This document shows, one piece after another, positions 1 through 6,969 of a DNA stretch of 15,921 nucleotides. Source of the stretch: Planctomycetota bacterium (GTDB lineage: Bacteria; Planctomycetota; PUPC01; JACPCR01). Each line of letters opens with the position of its first letter. Position 1 is the stretch's first letter. Made by a program: the position numbers and the translations under genes. Where the stretch lies: contig JASLXP010001118.1 in the NCBI GenBank assembly GCA_030740295.1, positions 1-15,921 on the forward strand, written 5' to 3'. Under the pieces are notes generated by a model that worked only from the letters and a program-made list of their open reading frames with translations, did no database searches and was not told the DNA's origin.

Positions 1-1325
1 AACTGGTGGAGCAAGTTCAGGTGCGCATCTGCCGAAACGCGGCTCGGATCCTCATAGAAAGGGAGAACGTCCGTTATGCGGATGCGTTTGAGTTTGATCT
101 CACGGCTCACGACCTCGAGGCTTGAGTTGAGCCGAAGCTCCGCGGTAAGCGCCGGTCTCCGCTCTGTTTCGGAGAGCCTTACCTGGGAGGTGAGCTGTTG
201 AGGGAGCATGGGGATGCTCCGGTCAGGAAGGCAGTGCGAGACACCGCGGTCAACTGCCTGAGAAAGAAAAGGACTCTCCGGTGGCATCACCAGCGATGGC
301 GAGGCGAAATGGATGCCGATCTTGGTGCCGCCAAAAAGGCTTCGGCGGACACTGATCGCGCGGTCACCATTGGCTCCCGCGTTCGAGACCCCGAAGACGC
401 GGCCGAACCAGAGGCGTGACGCGAGCGCGGCCTCTTTGGTCCATACGCACTCCTGCTCTTCTATCTCTACCGGGAAGGAGACCGGAATCTTGTGTCGAAG
501 CAGGTCAAGGTTCTCATTTTCATCCCAGTGCCCGAGCTTGACGAGGACATTGAAGGCGGCGACCGGGCCGTGAAGATGGGCCTTTGAGGTGAGCCTTGCA
601 GCTTCTCGAGCGTCGGGATTTTCTTTGCCGAAGAGGGCCTCGCCCTCGAGGAGCCGGATCGCTCGTCCGTGGTCTGCCGGCGCGTCTGTGGGGCTCCCGT
701 TTGCCACGGACCGCAGCCAGCGGGCGACGTCTTCCAGCCACTGTTCCTCGGCCCGGGCCTGCTTCTCGTTTTCGTCGTGCTGGGCTACGACTTCCCGCGC
801 GAGCGGGACAAAACGGTGGCCCCGGCGGTTGAAATGGTGGCCGTCATTGAGCGCACGTGCGAGGGCACACCGTTTATCTGATCCAGGGTCTTCGCCGAAG
901 TAGAGCTCAGTGAGTTCCGACAGAGACCACTCGTCATTGTCGGCCTCGATCGCGAGCTCCCAGAGGGGGCGGATATCGAGTTCGCATTTCAGCTCTTCGC
1001 GGCGCTGACTGATCTGCCGGAGGGCTACCACGGTCTTACCCTGCGGCTGCCACGGGTTGAGCTGTTGGGAGGACAGGTCGACCGCCTTGTCCTTATCGAC
1101 GGGCACAATGGCGCCATCTTGATCCAGCACCCGGATGTAGCGCCGGCGATCCGAGACAACGGCGCCGCAGCGGAGCGTCTTGCCTGTGATGAACTCCACC
1201 ACGTGTCCAACTCCGATGCGCGCCTTCTCGAGTCGAGCCCGGTGTTTGGGCCCCAATTGTTTCGCGGCCTGGGAACGGGGGCGAGGTACGATTGCGGTCG
1301 AATGCTCGGTGAACCAAGTCTTCAT
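1..1325 (-). CDS. RNase II/R family (RNB-domain) protein, catalytic residues apparently lost; partial, 3' end outside window
   Basis: This open frame has no stop over 441 codons and leaves the window at position 1. The first in-frame ATG (1325) follows an in-frame TAG and an AGGG ribosome site (1332-1335, 6-nt spacer). Residues about 40-90 look like a small beta domain. Residues about 125-190 match the winged-helix part of cyanobacterial-type RNase II (LWELAIEADND, SLSELTELYFGE, then HFNRRGHRFVPL). The RNB domain begins near residue 300: GIHFAS matches the usual GVHIAD, and GVSHCLPDRSIPMLP matches GTSVYLPDRVIPMLP. RNB proteins degrade RNA 3' to 5' using four aspartates spaced D-x5-D-x-D-D. 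By ungapped alignment these are V313, N319, D321 and R322 here, so only one remains. I infer a non-catalytic RNA-binding protein or a strongly diverged enzyme. Family assignment is firm; loss of activity is inferred. Confidence 0.85.
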   Translation of the reverse strand, partial: MKTWFTEHSTAIVPRPRSQAAKQLGPKHRARLEKARIGVGHVVEFITGKTLRCGAVVSDRRRYIRVLDQDGAIVPVDKDKAVDLSSQQLNPWQPQGKTVVALRQISQRREELKCELDIRPLWELAIEADNDEWSLSELTELYFGEDPGSDKRCALARALNDGHHFNRRGHRFVPLAREVVAQHDENEKQARAEEQWLEDVARWLRSVANGSPTDAPADHGRAIRLLEGEALFGKENPDAREAARLTSKAHLHGPVAAFNVLVKLGHWDENENLDLLRHKIPVSFPVEIEEQECVWTKEAALASRLWFGRVFGVSNAGANGDRAISVRRSLFGGTKIGIHFASPSLVMPPESPFLSQAVDRGVSHCLPDRSIPMLPQQLTSQVRLSETERRPALTAELRLNSSLEVVSREIKLKRIRITDVLPFYEDPSRVSADAHLNLLHQ

Positions 1326-1796
1326 GGCATGCCCTGATGCGGTACAGTTGAAATACTAAAACGCTCGACGAACTCGGAAGCCACACCGGCAGGAGCAGCG
1401 ATATCGCCAGATTGATACGCTGCACTTTCTCGAAATGGACGAGGAGTCTAACTCAATATTACTCCATTACGAGGTTCGTCAGACACTGAATCCATTTCCC
1501 CATTTCCCATAGCAGAGCTTGTCAGCTTGGTGCCAGCGCGCCGACCAAAACTCTGGATTTGAGAGAAGTTCTCGTCCCGACAGGCGAGGCGGGGCAGTTA
1601 GCCCCGAATAGATGGATAGCTATGGCAGGAACTGATCATAACGCGGTCTGCTACCACTCGTCCTCATGGAAGGGCGAGGCCGGGAGACTTCTTGTTGTAG
1701 AGATTGCGTCCTTCCGGGTTGGCTGAGAGGGCCTCTGAATGCTATCGAATGGGTTAGGCTCTCCCATCATCAGATAACCAAGACTATCAAGTCCGA
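1326..1796. other. Divergent intergenic region, no gene recognised
   Basis: This 471-bp gap separates the minus-strand RNB gene from the plus-strand Asp-box gene, so it should hold both promoters; I cannot assign either with confidence. It contains a perfect tandem duplication of CATTTCCC (1493-1508), a nested inverted repeat (CAGAG 1513-1517 with CTCTG 1551-1555, and TTGGT 1527-1531 with ACCAA 1544-1548), and a 6-bp stem CGGGGC/GCCCCG with a 5-nt loop (1590-1606). No T tract follows any of these hairpins on either strand. I see no tRNA, no long reading frame with protein-like composition, and no mobile element. Confidence 0.5.
1332..1335 (-). promoter_or_regulatory. Ribosome binding site of the RNB-domain gene
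   Basis: On the minus strand AGGG lies 6 nt before the ATG at 1325. No other in-frame ATG lies between this start and the in-frame TAG upstream, so the site supports the chosen start. Confidence 0.5.
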
Positions 1797-2939
1797 ATGA
1801 ATCACCTGCTCTCAGTTCGTATTCTGTCGATAATGGGTCTGCCTTACATTCTGCCCTTGATTAGTCTGCCTTATCTGGCATTAGTAAGCCTGCCCTCTAC
1901 ATTTGCTGAAGAACCCCGCTGGCAGACCATCACCTATGGGGCTCACTCGCCTCCTCCAGCAGATGCCGCTGAATTCCTTGTCCTTGATACCGGTGGCAGT
2001 GGTGGAGGATTTGGGCATGGCGATATCCGCCAGCATTTGCATGACGTCCATTTCTGGAATTCAGAAATCGGCTGGACTGCCGGATACGGCGGCGTTTTCC
2101 GGACTGAAGATGGCGGCCTCACATGGAAACGCATGAGGCCGAAGGGCGGCTGGTATCACCTTGAGATGACCGGCCCCGAAGAAGTCTGGCTGCTCGAAGG
2201 ATTCCATGGAAAGGGCAAAGCGAAGCTTTGGCTTACACGCGATAACGGAGAGCATTGGAATGAAGTCGCGGCAGAGACTTTCAGAGGGTACACCGACCTG
2301 CTCTGCCGTGCCGGAGAGCGATGGCTCCTTTGCGGTGGCTACCATTCCTACCGGAGTCGTGATGGTGGGAAGACGTGGACTATCGAAAACATGGGCGGTC
2401 TGCTGCATGGTCGCAATAAAATTTCCATCCCTGCTGACGTCCTCACACCGCAAGGATTCACCATCTATGTTCTCGGCCATCACGGCCGGCCGCTCCGCCT
2501 GATTCGTAGCCAGAATTCCGGCGGGACCTGGTCGGTCGTGCCAATTCCTACACTGCCGCGCCACCATGCCTGGCAGATGACTTCTGTCACCTCGCTCCGA
2601 GGCTGGCTCGGCGGCCCGAAAGGCGAAATACTTTTTACCGATGATGGCGGCAAAACGTGGGAACGACGCGACTTGCCCAGCGGGCCCGATCAGCGTGTGA
2701 AGTCCATCTGGTTCTCGCAGACAGGACGCGGCTTCGCGGCTGTGGAGAACCGCAACTTCGCCAAGCGTCGTCACACCCTCTATGAAAGCCATGACAACGG
2801 AAAGCACTGGTGGCCGGTGCTGGGCGGGATGAAGTCTGTGAACAGACTATTCGCGTTTGGCCCGGGCCAACTCTGGGCAGTCGGCACTGTCCCCGGTTAC
2901 GTTCCGAACGATCTGGTCGCTATCCTGAAGCCCGAATGA
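1797..2939 (+). CDS. Secreted Asp-box (BNR / YCF48-like) beta-propeller protein
   Basis: A 380-residue protein with an N-terminal signal peptide, probable cleavage after STFA (residue 37). Six Asp-box motifs (S/T-x-D-x-G-x-x-W type) follow at about residues 102-110, 147-154, 187-194, 237-245 (degenerate, QNSGGTW), 281-288 and 331-338; their spacing of roughly 40-50 residues fits the blades of a beta-propeller as in YCF48/HCF136, sortilin or sialidase-type proteins. Sialidase catalytic residues are not evident, so a binding or assembly role is as likely as an enzymatic one. The signal peptide is unusual: it is proline-rich (LPYILPLISLPYLALVSLP), encoded partly by a GTCTGCCTTA direct repeat (1837-1846, 1864-1873). 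No Shine-Dalgarno site is visible; M13 (1833) is an alternative start but would lack a charged n-region. The stop lies only 7 bp from that of the convergent LamG gene. Confidence 0.85.
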   Translation: MNHLLSVRILSIMGLPYILPLISLPYLALVSLPSTFAEEPRWQTITYGAHSPPPADAAEFLVLDTGGSGGGFGHGDIRQHLHDVHFWNSEIGWTAGYGGVFRTEDGGLTWKRMRPKGGWYHLEMTGPEEVWLLEGFHGKGKAKLWLTRDNGEHWNEVAAETFRGYTDLLCRAGERWLLCGGYHSYRSRDGGKTWTIENMGGLLHGRNKISIPADVLTPQGFTIYVLGHHGRPLRLIRSQNSGGTWSVVPIPTLPRHHAWQMTSVTSLRGWLGGPKGEILFTDDGGKTWERRDLPSGPDQRVKSIWFSQTGRGFAAVENRNFAKRRHTLYESHDNGKHWWPVLGGMKSVNRLFAFGPGQLWAVGTVPGYVPNDLVAILKPE

Positions 2940-2946
2940 CAGGCCA

Positions 2947-5900
2947 TCAGCGCCAGCCCTTGAAGCGGTCGAAGGAGCCTTTGAAATCAAAATCGACGCG
3001 GTTGTTGTGGCGGGTGAGGTCGTCATTTTTTTTGTCGGGATCGATCTCGACAATGATTCGATCCCAGGCATTGACGTTTTTGAATTCGACGGTTCGGAAA
3101 CGCGGCTTGAGGTCCAAAGGCGCGGCGATGGGGCCGGTGTGCTTTACACCGTTTACGAGAAGCTCGCCCGAACGTGCGTCCCGGGCATGCACGACGACAT
3201 CATCGACCGGCTTTCGGCCATTGTTGTAAACGCGGACAGTGAGATGCTCGCCGTAGACGAGCTCGATCGAGCTGACACTGATGGCCGGATCAGCCCTGTC
3301 AAAATCGATCGGCACGGTCTTAATGGGAGTGACGCTGAGGACGGATGTCTGCTTTGGAGGCAAGGTGAGATCAATGTAAGCGCCGCGGTCGAGGTCCATT
3401 TCTTTTGTCCAAAGAACGCCGTTTTCGCCAGCCAGCGCGACAGTGAACCGTCCGTTGCAGCGCCAGGCACGGATCTGCAGTTGGTGCGGCCGTTCGGTAA
3501 AGGGATAAAGCCGGACGGCGAATTTATTCGGTATATTTTCGGTCACCAATGCGGCGACTTCGTCCGACCCTTTTGTGTAGCTGAGCGCATATTGGGGCCA
3601 CATGTTGCCGCTGCTGCCGCGGTTGGAGGCGAGGGTGCCGAGACGGGAGCGAATCACCGAGCCTCTCGGCAGCGGGTTGCGATCCATGGATGGCTGTGCC
3701 GGGCCGTTCAGCCAATCGTGGCTGTAGAACCACTGGCAGACGCGCTGGTAGGAATCGACGAGGAATCGGTCGTCACCGCTCACCTTCCATTGAAACCAAT
3801 GCAGGTCCGTGTGCTTCGAGCCCCAGTAATGCATGATGTCCTTAAGCGGTCTGTATTCTGCTTTGTGAGCCTTGCGGATGTCATCGCTCATCCCGAGCTC
3901 GCCGATGGCGATAATGTGTTCTCTCGGGCCGTATCGGCCGAGCGGTTTCAGGACATCTTCTGCGAGCTGTTTTCTGCGCGCCGCCCAATCCTTCGCCTGG
4001 TGGCAGGCCGCACCGAGAAATCCGCCGCCGCTGGTATCGAGGCCGATCAGATAATCCCCAGCTTTTGGATGGCGGTTGTACCATGTGAGATATCCGAGCG
4101 GCACGAGCACGTCTGTCATGTGGCCACGCTTTTTCTGCATCATTCGGAAGGCGCCTTCCGTCCATGCGCCCTCCGGGCCGACCCAGAATGAGGTGAAGAG
4201 GTAGCCGCCTTCCGGATCGTCTGCGATCCAGTTCTTGACATGGGCACCCGATTGCATCGTGCGCGCGTACGCGACGGGATCGCCGTAATCGATGAGGAGT
4301 TTCATTCCAAGAGTGCTGCTGCCCTCTTCGGAATAATGGCCTGCGTCCTGGGTGTACTTTCCAACACCTTCGGTCAGTTGATAGTTCCACGAGCCTTCCC
4401 AGTAGCGATCCATAGATTCTTTGATCTTGCCGCTGCCGTCGATGCAGAGCATGTAGCCCATCCAGTTTTCCACGTGGGTGGAATCATCATTCCACAGGCC
4501 GCCGTACTCTCCGGTCCAGACTTGCTTTTCATCGATGATCCAGTGCAGGTGTTTCCTCATCTTGTCGACGGCCTGCATCTGCCAGAAGGCCCAGTCCGGT
4601 GCACCGGTGTCGTTCTTCACTTCCGGCATTTTCAAAGGCGGAATGTCCATGCCGACGATACGGGGCTTGCGCGCATCCACGCGTTCCCACATCTGGCGGA
4701 ATTCCATCCGCTCGGGAGCGAAGTGGGCCAGCCAGACCAGCGGCGTTTTGATGCGCGGGTCACCGAACTGATGGCCTTCCATGCGTTCGGCGTACGCCTC
4801 GCGCATCCACTCGATCTGGTCGTCTGCGGCTGTCTCACGCACCTGATCCAGATTGGCAAGACTGAAGGAGACTTTCGTGCCGCCCTTCCCCATTCGCCAG
4901 GTTACCGGCCGGCCGGCAGTGACCTTTACGGAAAAACCGATCCCCGGCTCTTCGATGAAATCAGTTTCGGAGAATCGGCCATCCTTAATGTACTTGCGGC
5001 GCTTGAAGGGCGGACGATTGATGACCGGCCGGCTTTGCAGCATGACTCGATATGTCTGCTTACCGGGACCAGGACGAAGAATGATATCGCCGGCCAGCCA
5101 GATACGTTCGGTATCGACCGGTTCTTTGATCTCAATGCGGACAGGCGTGGGCTCGGTGAGGGACTCGACCGCGAGCTCCACCAAAACACCGTCGAATGCT
5201 CTGGGCTCACTCGGCGCGTCCGTGATCGCCTGGAATCCTCCGGCAACCGGCGAGGCCAGAATCCATGCCGCTGGCTCAGCTTCGACGCCCTGCAGAGGAT
5301 TCCAGAAACGGCGCGGCACCTCAGCCATCAGCACCTTGCCTTGTGGTGTGTCGGGAAATGATTCTGCTTTCGAGAAATGAAAATCCAGCGTCTGTTTCGG
5401 CAGATGGCTGTCTGCCAGGGCCTCAGATCGGTAGAAATCAATGTGACCGATCTGGCCGCCGTCACGCTCCAGCACGAGCGAAGTATCGTCAAGCGCTGCT
5501 GGTAGTTTTGCATGCAGGAATGAGGCATAAGAAGCATTCAACGAGATCAGCGATTTGTCCGTACCACTCAGAAGCCGGCCGCGAAAATATCGCTGAGCAA
5601 AGAGCCGGACGCGATCGTATGACTGCCCTTCATCCAGCGAGATCTCCAACCGGTGACCGCGCACGGACGGCCCATACTTGCTGCCCGGCCAACTGGTTCT
5701 CAAGAGCCCTTCATAGGGGTAGGCCACGGGGCGTTTGGCATCTATGCAGCCATTGATGCGTGCGAAAGCCATGCGAACACCGCTGCCGGCATCTACCTCT
5801 GGTATGTTTTTCAGGTTGTCACCGGTCCACCCCCATCGTGACCTTTCATAGCTCTGCCGTTTTTCGTCGTCGATCACGGGGATGGGATCGCCAGTCGGCT

Positions 5901-6501
5901 CCTTGCCTTTTGCGAGTTGGCCGATCTGAGAGGCGGTCAGCGGCTCGGCGAAAACATGAATCTCGTCTGACGGTCCGTAAATCCGGAACGTCCTGGCCAG
6001 AACATTCCAGTGCCACTGATACTTGCCAGAGTTGCTGGCGACCTGCTTGCCGTTCTCATAGATGGTGATGCCGTTATACCGATCCCAGACGGCCGCGAGA
6101 TGATGCCATTCACCGGCCTTCCAGCGGCCGAACACGGTAGGCAGATGCATCGGTGGGGCATAGGCGCCAGCGTCGTAGAAATTGAAAATGAAATCCTGAC
6201 GCCGCGTGGTGAAAGTGATGCCCATGGTCCAGTAGCCGGCATCACGATCCGTATTCACCGCGGCCACGTGTGACCATTCCCGCTCGGCCGGCGCTTTTGC
6301 TGATTGATAGAAGAAAGCAATCGTGCCGCGTTCCATGTTGATGACCCCGCTCGCATCGATGGCGAAGCGAGTGCCCGCCTTACCGACGGGTCCTTCAATT
6401 TTTCCCTTCCCGAATCCCTCGTAAAAGACCGGAGCGGGTTGTGCGTTCAAGCTTCTGAAGGCGAACAGACAGACCGTGATTGCGAGCAGCTTTGTATTCA
6501 T
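2947..6501 (-). CDS. Large secreted LamG-domain protein, probable carbohydrate-active enzyme of unknown family
   Basis: 1184 residues from the ATG at 6501; a longer TTG-initiated frame reaches 6582 but would put 27 charged and polar residues before a clean signal peptide (MNTKLLAITVCLFAFRSLNA, cleavage near residue 20). Residues about 24-200 form a LamG/concanavalin-type jellyroll (WHHLAAVWDRYNGITIYENGKQVAS-like segment at 132-156). A beta-rich middle region follows. Residues about 560-1040 are rich in Trp, Tyr, His and acidic residues (for example GGLWNDDST, QDAGHYSEEGSS) and have the helical look of an alpha/alpha-toroid hydrolase or lyase; I cannot name the family or catalytic residues. 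The last ~110 residues resemble a CARDB-like adhesive beta domain (LTVRVYNNGRKPVDDVVV). It is the last gene of the minus-strand cluster, beginning 81 nt after the Cys-rich gene stops. The fold of the ends is fairly sure, enzymatic activity is inferred. Confidence 0.8.
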   Translation of the reverse strand: MNTKLLAITVCLFAFRSLNAQPAPVFYEGFGKGKIEGPVGKAGTRFAIDASGVINMERGTIAFFYQSAKAPAEREWSHVAAVNTDRDAGYWTMGITFTTRRQDFIFNFYDAGAYAPPMHLPTVFGRWKAGEWHHLAAVWDRYNGITIYENGKQVASNSGKYQWHWNVLARTFRIYGPSDEIHVFAEPLTASQIGQLAKGKEPTGDPIPVIDDEKRQSYERSRWGWTGDNLKNIPEVDAGSGVRMAFARINGCIDAKRPVAYPYEGLLRTSWPGSKYGPSVRGHRLEISLDEGQSYDRVRLFAQRYFRGRLLSGTDKSLISLNASYASFLHAKLPAALDDTSLVLERDGGQIGHIDFYRSEALADSHLPKQTLDFHFSKAESFPDTPQGKVLMAEVPRRFWNPLQGVEAEPAAWILASPVAGGFQAITDAPSEPRAFDGVLVELAVESLTEPTPVRIEIKEPVDTERIWLAGDIILRPGPGKQTYRVMLQSRPVINRPPFKRRKYIKDGRFSETDFIEEPGIGFSVKVTAGRPVTWRMGKGGTKVSFSLANLDQVRETAADDQIEWMREAYAERMEGHQFGDPRIKTPLVWLAHFAPERMEFRQMWERVDARKPRIVGMDIPPLKMPEVKNDTGAPDWAFWQMQAVDKMRKHLHWIIDEKQVWTGEYGGLWNDDSTHVENWMGYMLCIDGSGKIKESMDRYWEGSWNYQLTEGVGKYTQDAGHYSEEGSSTLGMKLLIDYGDPVAYARTMQSGAHVKNWIADDPEGGYLFTSFWVGPEGAWTEGAFRMMQKKRGHMTDVLVPLGYLTWYNRHPKAGDYLIGLDTSGGGFLGAACHQAKDWAARRKQLAEDVLKPLGRYGPREHIIAIGELGMSDDIRKAHKAEYRPLKDIMHYWGSKHTDLHWFQWKVSGDDRFLVDSYQRVCQWFYSHDWLNGPAQPSMDRNPLPRGSVIRSRLGTLASNRGSSGNMWPQYALSYTKGSDEVAALVTENIPNKFAVRLYPFTERPHQLQIRAWRCNGRFTVALAGENGVLWTKEMDLDRGAYIDLTLPPKQTSVLSVTPIKTVPIDFDRADPAISVSSIELVYGEHLTVRVYNNGRKPVDDVVVHARDARSGELLVNGVKHTGPIAAPLDLKPRFRTVEFKNVNAWDRIIVEIDPDKKNDDLTRHNNRVDFDFKGSFDRFKGWR

Positions 6502-6582
6502 TGGAATGTCGGATGTCCCATAGATCGCAAGCTCTCCGCTTGCGTTGAAAGCGCCGTCATCGGGTTCATCGCTTCGCCGCAA

Positions 6583-6936
6583 CTACTCGAGCAGCTTCTT
6601 GAATTTCTCTTTTATAGCGTCTTCCTTTTCGTGATCGTCTTCCTTGTCACCGAAAAGTTTCATGAAACGCGTTTTGGCTTCTTTGCTTCGCTCCGCACTG
6701 GGATGGCTCTGTTCGGCACCGAGCTCGAGGAAGAGGAACTCTTCGCAGAAATTCGAGTCCTCTTTGTCGTTTACATATTCCGCGGAGCGGTTTGTACAGG
6801 ACTGCGCTGCGTTGGGGTCGTAGTACTTGCAGTTCTTGCAGCAGTGCAGGTAGGAGAAGCATCCTTCACAGGTTTCTTTGAAGGGCGGGATACGTGATTC
6901 AGTCCACTCTCTGCCGCATTTCCAACACTTTTTCAT
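6583..6936 (-). CDS. Small Cys-rich zinc-ribbon-like protein of unknown function
   Basis: A 117-residue cytoplasmic protein with no signal peptide or membrane segment. Nine cysteines occupy the first 64 residues: C4-x2-C7, C23-x2-C26, C32/C33-x2-C36, C47 and C64. The pattern CWKCG...CEGC suggests one treble-clef or ribbon zinc site, and LHCCKNCKYYDP...C...NFCEEF suggests a second. I have seen this arrangement (two CxxC pairs, then H-x-C-x-x-C-x-x-YDP, then FC-x-x-F) in uncharacterised proteins of environmental bacteria, but no function is known to me. The C-terminal third (from about residue 75) is charged and likely helical (KEAKTRFMKLFGDKEDD). The start is supported by GAAAGG 7 nt upstream. 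It sits 33 nt after the HEAT lipoprotein gene and before the LamG gene, all on one strand, so co-transcription is likely. Confidence 0.8.
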   Translation of the reverse strand: MKKCWKCGREWTESRIPPFKETCEGCFSYLHCCKNCKYYDPNAAQSCTNRSAEYVNDKEDSNFCEEFLFLELGAEQSHPSAERSKEAKTRFMKLFGDKEDDHEKEDAIKEKFKKLLE

Positions 6937-6943
6937 TGGACGA

Positions 6944-6949
6944 CCTTTC
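6944..6949 (-). promoter_or_regulatory. Ribosome binding site of the Cys-rich protein gene
   Basis: GAAAGG on the minus strand with a 7-nt spacer to the ATG at 6936. It lies in the 33-nt gap after the HEAT-repeat gene, consistent with translation from a shared transcript. Confidence 0.55.
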
Positions 6950-6969
6950 AGATGAGATTGGGGATAGAA

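Noticed and set aside
1711..1765. Possible tRNA-Ser/Leu D-arm-like sequence (GGTTGGCTGAGAGG)
   Set aside because: No acceptor stem pairing, anticodon arm or TTCGANTC-type T-arm follows at the right distance.
2061..2807. 248-codon minus-strand frame opposite the Asp-box gene
   Set aside because: The plus-strand frame shows six Asp-boxes across the same region; the antisense translation has no motif.
3007..5361. Two long plus-strand frames (394 and 373 codons) opposite the LamG gene
   Set aside because: The minus-strand frame has a signal peptide and recognisable domains over the whole length; the plus-strand translations show none, so they are shadows.
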